This document shows, piece after piece, positions 44,184 to 53,298 of a DNA stretch of 64,000 nucleotides. Made by a program: the position numbers and the translations under genes. Source of the stretch: Edaphobacter modestus (GTDB lineage Bacteria; Acidobacteriota; Terriglobia; Terriglobales; Acidobacteriaceae); NCBI RefSeq assembly GCF_004217555.1, contig NZ_SHKW01000001.1, forward strand, positions 1,178,001 to 1,242,000. Reading direction: 5' to 3'. Under the pieces are notes generated by a model. The model was not told the origin of the DNA. It ran no database searches and saw only the letters and a list, made by a program, of their open reading frames with translations. How positions within the stretch are numbered: position 1 is the first letter of the stretch; the number at the start of each line of letters is the position of its first letter.

Positions 44184-45961
44184 ATCCCACGCCGCGGACC
44201 CGCTATCCTGGCCCTGCCGCCCACCCGCCCCCGTTTTCTCTCTTCTCGACCGACCACCGCGTCATCGGTCGCCAATATCTCGTCCTCGCCCTCTTCGCCG
44301 TCACGGTCGGGACACTGCTCTCGCTGCTGATGCGCATTCACCTGGTCTGGCCTGGGTGGGCGATGCCCCTGCACGGTCCGATCCTTCCGGAGGACTACCT
44401 GGCGCTCGTCACCCTGCACGGCACGATCATGCTCTTCTTCGTGCTCACCACGGCTCCGCAGTCCGGCTTCGGCAATCTCATTCTGCCGGCGCAGATCGGC
44501 GCCCGCCACATGGCGTTCCCGCGAATGAATGCAGCCGGTTTCTGGCTTACGGCATTCGCGTTCTGTGTCCTGCTTGCGTCACCCTTTGTTCCTGGCGGCA
44601 CAGCCATCTCCGGCTGGACATCCTATCCCCCGCTCAGCGCCGTCGCCTCCGCCGGTCCCGGACAAGGCACGGGGATGGATCTCTGGCTCGTCTCGATCGC
44701 TCTCTTCGCTGTTGCGTCGACCCTAGGCTCCATCAACACCCTCGTCACTGTCGCTCGCATGCGCTGCGCGGGAATGACGTGGAATCGACTTCCCCTCACC
44801 GTCTGGGGATGGTTCACCGCCGCTCTGCTCAGCGTGCTCGCCTTCTCGGTGCTGCTGGCCGCGCTCCTACTGCTTCTGTGCGACCGCCATGCGGGAACGA
44901 GCTTCTTCCTTCCCGCCGGAGATCTTGTCAACGGCGTCCTCCATACGCGCGGCAACGGAAGCCCTCTGCTCTGGCTGCATCTCTTCTGGTTTTTTGGCCA
45001 CCCCGAGGTCTACATCGCCATCCTTCCGGGCATGGGGCTGACATCGATGGTCCTGGCAAACTTCAGCCACCGCCGCATCGCCGGCTACCGCCTCATGATC
45101 CATACCACGCTTCTGATCGGACTCCTGGGAATCCTTCTCTGGGGACACCACATGTTCGTCGCGGGACTCAATCCCTACGCGAGCACGGCCTTCTCCGTAA
45201 CGACGATCGCCATTGCCCTGCCCGCCTCCGCCAAGGTTCTCAGCTGGATCGCAACCACGTGGGGCGCGCGTCCACGCTACACGGCCGCGATGCTCTTCTC
45301 ACTCGGTTTCGTCTCGCTCTTCATCACCGGAGGACTAACCGGGCCGGTTCTCGCTCAGCCGATCCTCGACGAGTACCTGCACAACACGTTCTTCGTGGTG
45401 GCTCACTTCCACCTCATCATGGCGATGGCCGGCGTCTTCGGGCTCTTCAGTGCTACCTATTACTGGTTTCCCCTGCTCACGGCCACCCCTCACCATCGCG
45501 GCTGCGTACTCTCGGAGCGCCTCGGACGCTGGCATTTCTGGCTGACGCTCGTGGGAGCGTACGCTACCTTTCTGCCGATGCACTTTACAGGTCTGGCCGG
45601 CGAGCCCCGCCATTATGCTCAGCTCACCCAGATTCCCAACGCAGCCGGCCACATGCTCGCTTCAACGATTCCACTGAATCTCCACATCACCTATGCGGCG
45701 ATCTTTCTGGCGTCCGCGCAGGTTGTCTTCTTCGCAAACCTCATCCTCAGTTTGCGCCGTCGAATCCCCGCTCCATCGAATCCCTGGCGTGCCACCACTC
45801 TGGAGTGGCATCCGGCCTTACATCCCTCTTCGCACTCTGACGCATCCGACCCCATACATGTTCTCCGGGCCCCCTGCGACTACGGAGCCCTCCCGACCGG
45901 GGAAGTTTTCTTCCTCCCTCAGTGGAGCTACGACCCGATTCCTGACGTCAAACGGGAGTAA
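44180..45961 (+). CDS. coxA: Cytochrome c oxidase subunit I
   Basis: A 593-residue, 12-helix haem-copper oxidase subunit. The low-spin haem His is in LHGTIMLFF, the CuB His with the crosslinked Tyr278 in H274-P-E276-V-Y278, two CuB His in GHHMF, and the HFHLIMAMAG motif. K352 of the K-channel is present (SAKVLSW). The D-channel entrance Asp is His110 (ARHMAFPRMN), although N117 of the same path is kept. It reduces oxygen and pumps protons. ATG 44180 is the start; the open frame extends to 44081. Confidence 0.94.
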   Translation: MNPTPRTRYPGPAAHPPPFSLFSTDHRVIGRQYLVLALFAVTVGTLLSLLMRIHLVWPGWAMPLHGPILPEDYLALVTLHGTIMLFFVLTTAPQSGFGNLILPAQIGARHMAFPRMNAAGFWLTAFAFCVLLASPFVPGGTAISGWTSYPPLSAVASAGPGQGTGMDLWLVSIALFAVASTLGSINTLVTVARMRCAGMTWNRLPLTVWGWFTAALLSVLAFSVLLAALLLLLCDRHAGTSFFLPAGDLVNGVLHTRGNGSPLLWLHLFWFFGHPEVYIAILPGMGLTSMVLANFSHRRIAGYRLMIHTTLLIGLLGILLWGHHMFVAGLNPYASTAFSVTTIAIALPASAKVLSWIATTWGARPRYTAAMLFSLGFVSLFITGGLTGPVLAQPILDEYLHNTFFVVAHFHLIMAMAGVFGLFSATYYWFPLLTATPHHRGCVLSERLGRWHFWLTLVGAYATFLPMHFTGLAGEPRHYAQLTQIPNAAGHMLASTIPLNLHITYAAIFLASAQVVFFANLILSLRRRIPAPSNPWRATTLEWHPALHPSSHSDASDPIHVLRAPCDYGALPTGEVFFLPQWSYDPIPDVKRE

Positions 45962-45996
45962 GCTGTCATAATCAAGGTCGTTTCGAAGAGGCCGCC

Positions 45997-46770
45997 ATGC
46001 CATCGACTATTACGCCGATCAACACAGAGTGGGAAAAGAAACGCCGTCTCGACGACCACGACAGCGGACACGGCCGTCGTCCCCCTAACGACAAGCGTAC
46101 TGGCGGCGGAGGCGACAACGACAACTGGAACGATCGTCCACAGGGCAACCGCGGCCCCCGGGAAAAGCTAAGCCGCGCTCGGCTCGGTCTCTTCTTTGCT
46201 CTTGCGGGCGACACCATGTTCTTCGTCGCCATCGTCAGCGCCTTCTTCGTTGCCCAGGGAAGCAGCCACATCGACGCCTACAACCGCTACATCAACGAAT
46301 GGCTTCCCACGGCCATCCCCCCCATCCTCTGGCTGAATACCGCCGTCCTTCTGCTCAGCTCTGTCACGATGGAGATCGCCCGGCGGACCATGTTCCGGGA
46401 AAACGACGTCATGGACGAGTGGCTTGGACTGGGCAAGCCTCTTACCCGACGCGCCCTGCCCTGGTTGGCCGCGACGACCGTGCTTGGCTTGCTCTTCCTC
46501 GCCGGCCAGGCCGAGGCATGGAGGCAGCTCGGCCTGCAGCACGTCTTCTTCGCCTCCAACCCGAGCAGCCACTTCTTCTACCTGATCACCTATACCCACG
46601 CCATACACCTCTTCCTCGGTATCGGCGCGCTGGGAGTCTCCCTGTTCACGCTCTACCTGTCCCGGCAGCTGGAGACCCGCCAGATCCTCGTCGACTGCAC
46701 CGGATGGTACTGGCACACCATGGGCGTCTTCTGGATCTTACTTTTTGCCCTGCTGGCATTCTTCCAGTGA
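45997..46770 (+). CDS. coxC: Cytochrome c oxidase subunit III
   Basis: The 257-residue protein has a hydrophilic Gly/Asn/Arg-rich N-terminal region (to about residue 60) followed by five membrane helices and COX3 signatures (LGLFFALAGDTMFFVAIVSAFF; ITYTHAIHLFLGIGALGVSLF; WYWHTMGVFWILLFALL). Subunit III stabilises subunit I and proton entry. The stop overlaps a GTG that starts the next small gene. It lies 35 bases after subunit I. Confidence 0.92.
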   Translation: MPSTITPINTEWEKKRRLDDHDSGHGRRPPNDKRTGGGGDNDNWNDRPQGNRGPREKLSRARLGLFFALAGDTMFFVAIVSAFFVAQGSSHIDAYNRYINEWLPTAIPPILWLNTAVLLLSSVTMEIARRTMFRENDVMDEWLGLGKPLTRRALPWLAATTVLGLLFLAGQAEAWRQLGLQHVFFASNPSSHFFYLITYTHAIHLFLGIGALGVSLFTLYLSRQLETRQILVDCTGWYWHTMGVFWILLFALLAFFQ

Positions 46771-46985
46771 CGTTTCTCCGCCACATCGCACTGATTTTTC
46801 TGACCGCCGGACTCCTGCTGGCTGCCCCTCATGCCTGCGGCCAGGGCTGCGCGCAGTGCCGCGACAATGCCGCCTCCACCCCACCCGCCACTCGCCGCGC
46901 CTACCGTCATGCCATCCTGCTGCTGACTGTGACAGCCTCGGGCATCTTTCTTAGCGGAGTCACCCTGCTGCGCCGGTCGCGCTGA
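46767..46985 (+). CDS. Small membrane protein in the cytochrome oxidase operon
   Basis: A 72-residue protein starts at GTG 46767, overlapping the subunit III stop (GTGA). It has two hydrophobic segments (HIALIFLTAGLLLAA and AILLLTVTASGIFLSGVTLL) separated by a short loop with the cysteines CGQGCAQC and a basic end (RRSR). I do not recognise the family. Translational coupling to coxC suggests a role in oxidase assembly or as an extra subunit. Confidence 0.6.
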   Translation: MTFLRHIALIFLTAGLLLAAPHACGQGCAQCRDNAASTPPATRRAYRHAILLLTVTASGIFLSGVTLLRRSR

Positions 46986-47012
46986 CCCCTCTGCTGCGTT
47001 ACACTTCCGCCT

Positions 47013-47276
47013 GTGGACGAGCCCAACGTGCCAACCCGCTCAAGCTCCTCCCTGAGGGCCGCATGGTTCCTGCTGGGGACTGCGTTCGTGCTCTCACTGA
47101 TCGCGTCGATCACGATGATCTTTCAGACTCTCAGCTGGATCCGCCACCGGGGAGCGACCATCCCGGCATGGTTCAGCGCCGTCACCCAGCTGAGCGAATG
47201 GATCTTCGCCCTGAGCTCTCTGGGGCTGCTCGTGCTAGCCGTGATGACTATTCTGCGAAGCTACCGTGAGCGGTAG
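47013..47276 (+). CDS. Small two-helix membrane protein, unknown function
   Basis: An 87-residue frame from GTG 47013, 27 bases after the previous small gene. It has two hydrophobic helices (AAWFLLGTAFVLSLIASITMIF and WIFALSSLGLLVLAVMTIL) with an Arg/Trp-containing loop between them. No family is recognised. Position at the end of the oxidase operon suggests it is co-transcribed. Confidence 0.5.
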   Translation: MDEPNVPTRSSSSLRAAWFLLGTAFVLSLIASITMIFQTLSWIRHRGATIPAWFSAVTQLSEWIFALSSLGLLVLAVMTILRSYRER

Positions 47277-47286
47277 TTGAGCGAAG

Positions 47287-47310
47287 ATCCGCGGCCCACC
47301 CGCCGCGGAT
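47287..47310. terminator. Convergent stem-loop after the oxidase operon
   Basis: ATCCGCGGC and GCCGCGGAT pair perfectly over nine bases around CCACCC. The hairpin lies between the last small gene and the convergent tRNA nucleotidyltransferase gene, so it could end transcription in both directions. No T-run follows on the plus strand, so it is a moderate call. Confidence 0.5.
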
Positions 47311-47318
47311 TCCCTGAC

Positions 47319-49118
47319 TTAGTGCTTCTTCTTCGCCGCCTTGGCGGGTGCCTTTTTCGCTGGAGCCTTGGCTGGAGTCTTAGCCGGGCTCTTGGCTGGA
47401 GCCTTCTTCTGGGCGACCTTCACTGGAGCCTTAACGGCCGTCTTGTTGGCCGCCGTTGGCTTCTTCGCAGGCGCTTTCTTGGCTGGGGCGGTCTTCTTCG
47501 CGGGAACGGGCTTGGCAGGAGCCTTCTTGGCCGGGACCTTCGCCACAGCCTTCTTTGCAACAACCTTCGCCGGCGCCGAAGCCGCCTTTTTAGCAGGAGC
47601 CTTCACCGCCGCTTTCGTGGCAGGCGCAACGGCCTCTTTCTTCGCAGCCGATGGAGCCTTCGCCGCCTTTTTAGCGGGAGCGGCTTTCTCTGCGGAAGCG
47701 TCATCCGCTATCGGTGCCGCACCTTCAGCCGAGACTGCATCCTCCAGCTCGTCCGTAGCAGCCGCAGCCTTCTTGCGACTCTTCGAACCCTTGGATTCCT
47801 TCCGGGCCGCACGAGCGCGACGCAGGTGCACCGGAGGGGGAGGAGCGGGCGGAGAGTACGGTTCGAGAAACGCCCTCTGCTCGTCCACCGTCGACAGGTG
47901 GTTATCCATGAGCTCGAAGAACAGCTTCTCCACCAGCTCATCGTACTCTGGCAGGTCCGGCGTAATTCTCATCTCCTGCATCAGTGTGTACGGAATCCGC
48001 TGACGCGCCTGCGGCCAGTCGGTAAAGAAGCTCTTCAGCTTGTTCTGAACTCCTGACGCCTTTACGTGGTGCGCCGCCCACAGCACAGCAGACGGCTGTG
48101 CCACATGCAGCAGCTTCCACGCCTGGGACGGAGCAGCCGCCTCCTTGCTCGAGAGCTGCGCACCAAACGCCTTTCCGGCTGCTTCCAGCGCCTCGATCTC
48201 TTCCACGAATCCCTGCCGGATGAAGCTCTTCTTCAACTCTGCGACATCCTTCGGGGCCATCTTCGCCGTCAGCAGCGGGAAGTTCGCCGCGGCCGATTCC
48301 GCATGAATGCCATGGATCTGGAGCTGCAACTGCACGTCCCGGAGCCTTTCCATCTCCCCCGCGTTGGCCTTACTGGAAGCCACAGTCGGGTTCAGGTGCT
48401 TCATCCACCCCTCTGCTTCCAGCCTTCCCAACACCCGCAGCGGATCCTCCTCGTGGAAGATCTCCTCCGTCTCATAGCCGTGCTGCCAGGCCGACATCGC
48501 CGAGATGTAGCCCTCATCCTTGCCAGCCTCGTAGCGGCTGCGCGTTCGCTCGTCCATCTGCCAGCCCAGACGGGCCATCAACCTCACAGCCCGAATCATC
48601 CGAACCGGATCCTCGATGAATCCGTAGTTGCTCACCAGGCGCAGTTCGCGGTTCTCGATGTCGGCTACGCCGTTCAGCGGATCCATCAGCAGCCCGTACG
48701 ATCCCTGGTTCAGGGAGAGGGCCATCGCGTTGGCGGTAAAGTCTCTCCGGCGCAAATCTTCGAGAATCGTGGCAGGTTTGTAGACCGGTTTGCCGGGCTT
48801 TGGATAAGCCGCCGACAGCGTCGACCCGATCTCCATCCGAACGCCGCCGGGAAAATCCACAAAAAGGGCCTGTGTCGCCTCCGACTCCCCAGACAGCTTT
48901 CCGCCAGCTTTCTCTATATCTTTCTTTAACTTAAGGGCGTTTCCCTGAACTGCAACATCAAGATCCCGAACAGGGGATCCGCTGGTCAAGTCTCGAACGG
49001 CTCCACCTACAAGGAAGGTGGTAAGCCCTTTTGCACGAGCTACTTCGCGTACCATCTCGAGTGCGTTCTGTTGCGCCTTCGAGAGGCGGTTCTCCAAAAG
49101 ATAAATATAATCGGCCAT
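47319..49118 (-). CDS. CCA tRNA nucleotidyltransferase / poly(A) polymerase family with histone H1-like tail
   Basis: Residues 1-420 match class II nucleotidyltransferases: the GGAVRD motif (38-43), the metal pair D52-x-D54 (RDLDVAV), LRRRDFTANAMAL, and EDPVRMIRAVRLMARLGWQ. These add CCA to tRNA 3' ends or poly(A) tails. From about residue 430 the protein is a Lys/Ala/Pro-rich tail of some 170 residues with many AKK, PAKK and KAPAK units, very like eukaryotic histone H1 or AlgP tails. The tail is encoded in the same frame, up to the stop at 47319. It might bind nucleic acid. Confidence 0.9.
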   Translation of the reverse strand: MADYIYLLENRLSKAQQNALEMVREVARAKGLTTFLVGGAVRDLTSGSPVRDLDVAVQGNALKLKKDIEKAGGKLSGESEATQALFVDFPGGVRMEIGSTLSAAYPKPGKPVYKPATILEDLRRRDFTANAMALSLNQGSYGLLMDPLNGVADIENRELRLVSNYGFIEDPVRMIRAVRLMARLGWQMDERTRSRYEAGKDEGYISAMSAWQHGYETEEIFHEEDPLRVLGRLEAEGWMKHLNPTVASSKANAGEMERLRDVQLQLQIHGIHAESAAANFPLLTAKMAPKDVAELKKSFIRQGFVEEIEALEAAGKAFGAQLSSKEAAAPSQAWKLLHVAQPSAVLWAAHHVKASGVQNKLKSFFTDWPQARQRIPYTLMQEMRITPDLPEYDELVEKLFFELMDNHLSTVDEQRAFLEPYSPPAPPPPVHLRRARAARKESKGSKSRKKAAAATDELEDAVSAEGAAPIADDASAEKAAPAKKAAKAPSAAKKEAVAPATKAAVKAPAKKAASAPAKVVAKKAVAKVPAKKAPAKPVPAKKTAPAKKAPAKKPTAANKTAVKAPVKVAQKKAPAKSPAKTPAKAPAKKAPAKAAKKKH

Positions 49119-49328
49119 ATCGGTTGCAATCGCTCCAAGCCGGTCTTAAACGCGATCTCCGCGCACTTGGGCTTGCATAAGCCACGGAATATCAATCGTT
49201 TAGAAAGGTCCCACTACCGAGACACAAAAGCTGACTGTAACACAGCGTTGGTAAATTGACTACTCTCCGCGCAGCTTTTTCGGCATAAGCCCAATCCTGC
49301 GTGCGACAATCCGCCACAAGGGAGTTCC

Positions 49329-49904
49329 ATGTCTTCTGCGCACAAAAAAGTCATCGTTCGTCGCTTCTTCGGTGACACCCTGCCCGGATATCTCCCCCTG
49401 TCTGAGTTTGTACGCCTGAGAGCCGTGGAGAAGGATCGCGTCCTCGATCTCCTCGATCTCTCCGGCCGCGTCGTTCCCATCGCGCTCTCCGAGATCAAAC
49501 ATATCTGTTACGTCCGCGACTTCAATCTGAGCGACACCCTCAACCCCGAGCGTCTTACCCGCCGCACCTTTCTGGCTCGACCACGTACCGAAGGCCTGTG
49601 GCTCCGCCTGACATTCCGCGGCCTTTCCACGCCGTCCACCGAATCCGAGCAGTTTGAGGGCCTGGCCCCACTGGACGTCGCTCTGCTCGATGACGTCCTC
49701 AACGACGCCGGGCTCTTCCTGATCCCTCCCGATGTCCGTTCCAATACCCAGCGCATCTATATCCCGCGCTCCGCCATCGCCGACCTTCAGCTGCTGGCCG
49801 TCATCACGACTCCCTCGCGCAAGAAGCCCGTTCCCGGCGCCTCGACCATCTCGCTGCAAGAGGACCTCTTCCGTGCTCTTCCCCCAAATACCAGGCCGAA
49901 CTAA
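49329..49904 (+). CDS. Conserved hypothetical protein, probably Acidobacteria-specific
   Basis: A 191-residue protein without signal peptide or membrane helix. It begins KVIVRRFFGDTLPGYLPLSEFVR and has KHICYVRDFN, a repeated aromatic/charged pattern, and IYIPRSAIADLQLLAVI near the C-terminus. I recall similar proteins annotated as domains of unknown function in Acidobacteria but cannot name one with certainty. It lies 35 bases before lpxD on the same strand and may be co-transcribed. Confidence 0.65.
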   Translation: MSSAHKKVIVRRFFGDTLPGYLPLSEFVRLRAVEKDRVLDLLDLSGRVVPIALSEIKHICYVRDFNLSDTLNPERLTRRTFLARPRTEGLWLRLTFRGLSTPSTESEQFEGLAPLDVALLDDVLNDAGLFLIPPDVRSNTQRIYIPRSAIADLQLLAVITTPSRKKPVPGASTISLQEDLFRALPPNTRPN

Positions 49905-49939
49905 ATACCTCCCTGCCGCCAGCCCTATAAAATCCCTCC

Positions 49940-50938
49940 ATGAAGCTCGTCGATCTCGCTCAGCATCTCGGAGCCACCCTGCGGGGCGATCCCTCCGTTG
50001 TCATCACAGGAGCTGCCTCCATCGAGACTGCCGGCCCCGGCGATGTCACCTTCGTAGCCAATCCCAAATATGCGGCTCTGGCCCGCAGTACCAGGGCGGG
50101 AGCGGTCCTCGTCGAACCTGACTTTGCCGAGATCTCCGCCGCCACCCTGCGCATTGGCAATCCCTACCTTGCCTTCGCACGCGCGATCGAAGTCTTCTAC
50201 CGGCCCCCTGTCTATGCCCCAGGCATTCATCCCACGGCAGTTATCTCCGAGTCCGCAAAGATCGGCGCAAATGCCCACATTGGAGCCTACGTTGTCATCG
50301 GAGACAACGTCATCCTCGGCGATAATGCAGTCCTTTTGCCGCACGCGGTCCTCTACCCCCACGTACAGGCCGGAAAAAACTTGTTTGCCCACTCCCATGC
50401 CGTCGTCCGCGAACACTGCAGGCTGGGCGACAACGTCGTCCTTCAGAACGGAGCCGTTGTGGGGGCCGACGGCTTCGGCTTCGCACGCCAGGGGGATGGG
50501 AGCTGGTACAAGATCCTGCAATCCGGCCCCGTCGTCCTCGAAGACTCGGTCGAGGTCCAGGCCAACGCTTGCGTCGACCGCGCCTCCATCGGCGAAACCC
50601 GCATCGGCGCCGGGACGAAGATCGACAATCTGGTCCAGGTCGGACACGGCTCGACCGTGGGGTCCAATACCCTGCTCTGCGCCCAGGTCGGACTCGCCGG
50701 GTCGACCACGATCGGCAAAGGGGTCATTCTCGCCGGACAGGTTGGGGTAGCTGGTCACTGCACCGTCGGCGATGGAGTGATCGCAACGGCCCAGAGCGGT
50801 ATTCCCGGGGATGTCGAGCCCGGAAAGGTCGTCAGTGGTTATCCCGCGATCGATAATCGACAGTGGCTTCGCGTCGTGGCCCTGATGAATCGCCTTCCCG
50901 AGCTCCTCCGTGGCTTGAAGGGTTCAGCCAAATCGTAG
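49940..50938 (+). CDS. lpxD: UDP-3-O-acylglucosamine N-acyltransferase
   Basis: The 332-residue protein begins KLVDLAQHLGATLRGDPSVVITGAASIETAGPGDVTFVANPKYA, the LpxD N-terminal domain. The C-terminal part is a left-handed beta-helix of hexapeptide repeats (IGANAHIGAYVVIGDNVILG and on). The catalytic His is expected in NLVQVGHGSTVG. It transfers a 3-hydroxyacyl chain to lipid A precursor. This supports an outer membrane with lipid A. Other lpx genes are absent from the window. Confidence 0.94.
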   Translation: MKLVDLAQHLGATLRGDPSVVITGAASIETAGPGDVTFVANPKYAALARSTRAGAVLVEPDFAEISAATLRIGNPYLAFARAIEVFYRPPVYAPGIHPTAVISESAKIGANAHIGAYVVIGDNVILGDNAVLLPHAVLYPHVQAGKNLFAHSHAVVREHCRLGDNVVLQNGAVVGADGFGFARQGDGSWYKILQSGPVVLEDSVEVQANACVDRASIGETRIGAGTKIDNLVQVGHGSTVGSNTLLCAQVGLAGSTTIGKGVILAGQVGVAGHCTVGDGVIATAQSGIPGDVEPGKVVSGYPAIDNRQWLRVVALMNRLPELLRGLKGSAKS

Positions 50939-51003
50939 GTCTTCAGCCTGGGAAAAATGCAACAAGTTGTTGACCAAAGTGTAATCTTTTGCATCCTATC
51001 GCT

Positions 51004-51810
51004 ATGATTGGCGAACCACCAGATAACGGTACGAGTGTGTCCAACAGTAACCCAGACGTCCGCGTTCTGCTGCTCGACGACGAGCCTGCGAATCTGCACC
51101 TCCGAACTGCTATTCTTCGCCAGCACGGTTATAGCTGCGTTCCCGCCTCCACCATCGAGGAAGCCACCGAGGCCTTCAACAATATCGACATTGCCGTGCT
51201 CGATTACCACCTCGGCTCGGGTCGGTTTGGCACCGAGGTCGCTTCGCACCTCCGCCGTAACCGTCCCCAGGTTCCAATCATCATCCTGTCGGCAACCCTG
51301 GAGCGTCACTTCGGCGGGGCCGAGGATATGCACCTGCTCAAGGGGTACAGCTCCATCGACGATCTCCTTTCCGCTCTCAGTTCGCTCAAGGCCAAGCGCC
51401 TCGGATCCCCTGTCGTCGTGGATGCACGCGACTTCTTTTACTCGCGCATATCCCTCTCCATCGGCTCCGACGTCCTTGTCCAGATCTTCGACGACCATGG
51501 CGTATGGCTCTACTGCAATGACGCTGCAGCCGAGTATCTCGGCCAGACCCGCGACTGGTTTCCGGGCCGCTGCGTCTTCGATGAGATGCCCACTCTCATG
51601 CGCGACTGGAGAGATGTCCTCCGCACCGTCGCCCAGACTCGCGAAACCTATATCGACCGCACCCGGCGCGGCCTGCTCGCTCTTCCGCGGCACGGCGAGC
51701 AGAATGTGACCTGGAGCGTGCTCGCCTTTCCGATCACCCTTCACGACTCCCGTACGGGAGTTGTTCTCACCGCCCGCATTCTGGAACGCTCGTCTTCGTT
51801 CTTTGCCTGA
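51004..51810 (+). CDS. Receiver-PAS response regulator
   Basis: About 268 residues. Residues to about 120 form a receiver domain (LLLDDEPANLHLR; phospho-acceptor in IAVLDYHLGSG; IIILSAT; the usual KP switch reads KG in HLLKGYSS). Residues about 150-265 resemble a PAS domain (VLVQIFDDHGVWLYCNDAAAEYLGQTRDWFPGR). No kinase or DNA-binding output is seen. ATG 51004 is favoured; TTG 50989 lies upstream. A 13-bp palindrome (CAACAAGTTGTTG, 50960-50972) with an overlapping TTGACC lies before the gene and may be a regulated promoter. Confidence 0.78.
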   Translation: MIGEPPDNGTSVSNSNPDVRVLLLDDEPANLHLRTAILRQHGYSCVPASTIEEATEAFNNIDIAVLDYHLGSGRFGTEVASHLRRNRPQVPIIILSATLERHFGGAEDMHLLKGYSSIDDLLSALSSLKAKRLGSPVVVDARDFFYSRISLSIGSDVLVQIFDDHGVWLYCNDAAAEYLGQTRDWFPGRCVFDEMPTLMRDWRDVLRTVAQTRETYIDRTRRGLLALPRHGEQNVTWSVLAFPITLHDSRTGVVLTARILERSSSFFA

Positions 51811-51859
51811 CGAGCTTTCAGCCCTCTCCGGGCAGACCGGCTGTTACGCTTAAACCTGT

Positions 51860-52210
51860 ATGCGTCTTTCCCTCTGCTCTCTCGCGCTGCTTCCCGTGCT
51901 TCTGTTTGCCGGCTGTCATTCCCCTTACGTCGAAGCCACCGTCTCGAACCAGACCCAGCAGCGCGTCACGCTCATCGAGGTTGATTACCCCAGCGCCAGC
52001 TTCGGAACCCAGGCTCTCGCTCCCGGAGCCGACTTTCACTACCGTTTCAAAGTCCTGGGAGAGGGTAAGCTCAAACTCACCTACACGGACCCCGCGAACA
52101 AGGAACAGAAGTCCGAGGGCCCGCATCTCAATGAAGGCGCTGAAGGCCCGCTCCGGATCATCATTCAGCCCGGCGGAATCCAATGGCAGAACAGCACCGC
52201 CATCCACTAG
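51860..52210 (+). CDS. Small outer-membrane-type lipoprotein, unknown function
   Basis: The 116-residue protein has a lipoprotein signal ending LLFAGC, with the lipidated Cys at about residue 19. The mature part is a compact beta-rich domain (VEATVSNQTQQRVTLIEVDYPSASFGTQALAPG). It looks like an immunoglobulin-like or fibronectin-like fold, but I do not name a family. It is 49 bases after the receiver-PAS gene and 63 bases before the aldo/keto reductase gene. Confidence 0.72.
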   Translation: MRLSLCSLALLPVLLFAGCHSPYVEATVSNQTQQRVTLIEVDYPSASFGTQALAPGADFHYRFKVLGEGKLKLTYTDPANKEQKSEGPHLNEGAEGPLRIIIQPGGIQWQNSTAIH

Positions 52211-52273
52211 CCTTTCTCTCGCGGTCATACAGAAAATGAAACGCCCACCTCATCACAGCCGTCTAACCGAAGC

Positions 52274-53278
52274 ATGAGCATGCAACACATCAAACTTGGA
52301 TCACAGGGCGCGGTCGTCTCCCACATGGGACTCGGCTGTATGGGTATGAGCGAGTTCTACGGCGAGCGCAACGACGAAGAATCAGCCGCAACCATCCTTC
52401 GCGCACTTGACCTCGGCATCAACTTCCTCGACACCGCGGACACCTACGGCATCGGTGACAACGAAGAGCTCGTTGGCAAAACCATCCGGCCCCGCCGCGA
52501 CGAAGTCTTTCTCGCGACAAAGTTCGCGAACATCCGCAAGAAGGACGACCCCTCTTATTGGGAGATCAGCGGCAAGCCCGAGTACGTGAAGTCTGCCTGC
52601 GACGCCTCCCTCAAGCGCCTCGGCATCGATTACATCGACCTCTACTACCAACACCGCGTCGATCCCAACGTCCCCATCGAAGACACTGTGGGCGCGATGG
52701 CTGAGTTGGTGAAGGCCGGCAAGGTGAAGTATCTCGGACTCTCCGAAGCATCTTCCGCCACCATTCGCCGCGCGCACAAGGTTCACCCCATCACCGCGCT
52801 TCAGACCGAGTACTCCCTCTGGGAACGTCACGTCGAAGCTGAGATCCTGCCAACCCTTCGTGAGCTTGGCATCGGCTTCGTTCCCTACTCGCCGCTAGGC
52901 CGCGGCTTCCTCACCGGCAGCATCACCAAACCAAGCGACCTCCCCAGCGGAGACGTTCGTGCCCAACGCTATCCGCGCTTTGCCGGCGAAAACTTCGACA
53001 AAAATCAGATGATTGTCGATCGTGTACGCGCCATCGCCGATCGTCGCGGCGTCAAGGCAGGGCAGCTCGCTCTGGCATGGGTCCTTGCCAGGGGAGAAGA
53101 CCTTGCCCCCATCCCCGGCACCAAGCGCAGGAAGTACCTCGAAGAAAACGCAGCCGCAGCCGATATCAAGCTCTCAGACGCAGAGATCGCTGAACTGGAA
53201 GCTGCCGTACCGCAGGACGAAATTGCCGGCGAACGTTACGCAGCCGCCAATCTCAAGAGCATCGACAAGTCAGAGTAG
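52274..53278 (+). CDS. Aldo/keto reductase
   Basis: A 334-residue AKR with the catalytic tetrad positions: Asp and Tyr in [11 protein letters not shown], Lys in [10 protein letters not shown] and His in DLYYQHRVD. The NADPH-binding block is near the end ([20 protein letters not shown]). It matches the general AKR13-like YajO/alcohol reductase style, which reduce aldehydes or ketones with NADPH. The physiological substrate is unknown. A strong terminator hairpin follows it. Confidence 0.92.
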   Translation: MSMQHIKLGSQGAVVSHMGLGCMGMSEFYGERNDEESAATILRALDLGINFLDTADTYGIGDNEELVGKTIRPRRDEVFLATKFANIRKKDDPSYWEISGKPEYVKSACDASLKRLGIDYIDLYYQHRVDPNVPIEDTVGAMAELVKAGKVKYLGLSEASSATIRRAHKVHPITALQTEYSLWERHVEAEILPTLRELGIGFVPYSPLGRGFLTGSITKPSDLPSGDVRAQRYPRFAGENFDKNQMIVDRVRAIADRRGVKAGQLALAWVLARGEDLAPIPGTKRRKYLEENAAAADIKLSDAEIAELEAAVPQDEIAGERYAAANLKSIDKSE

Positions 53279-53298
53279 CCTCGATTCCTCTTCGCAGC

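Noticed and set aside
47330..47700. Short repeated DNA units that could look like a CRISPR or satellite array
   Set aside because: They encode the in-frame Lys/Ala/Pro tail of the tRNA nucleotidyltransferase and have irregular spacing.
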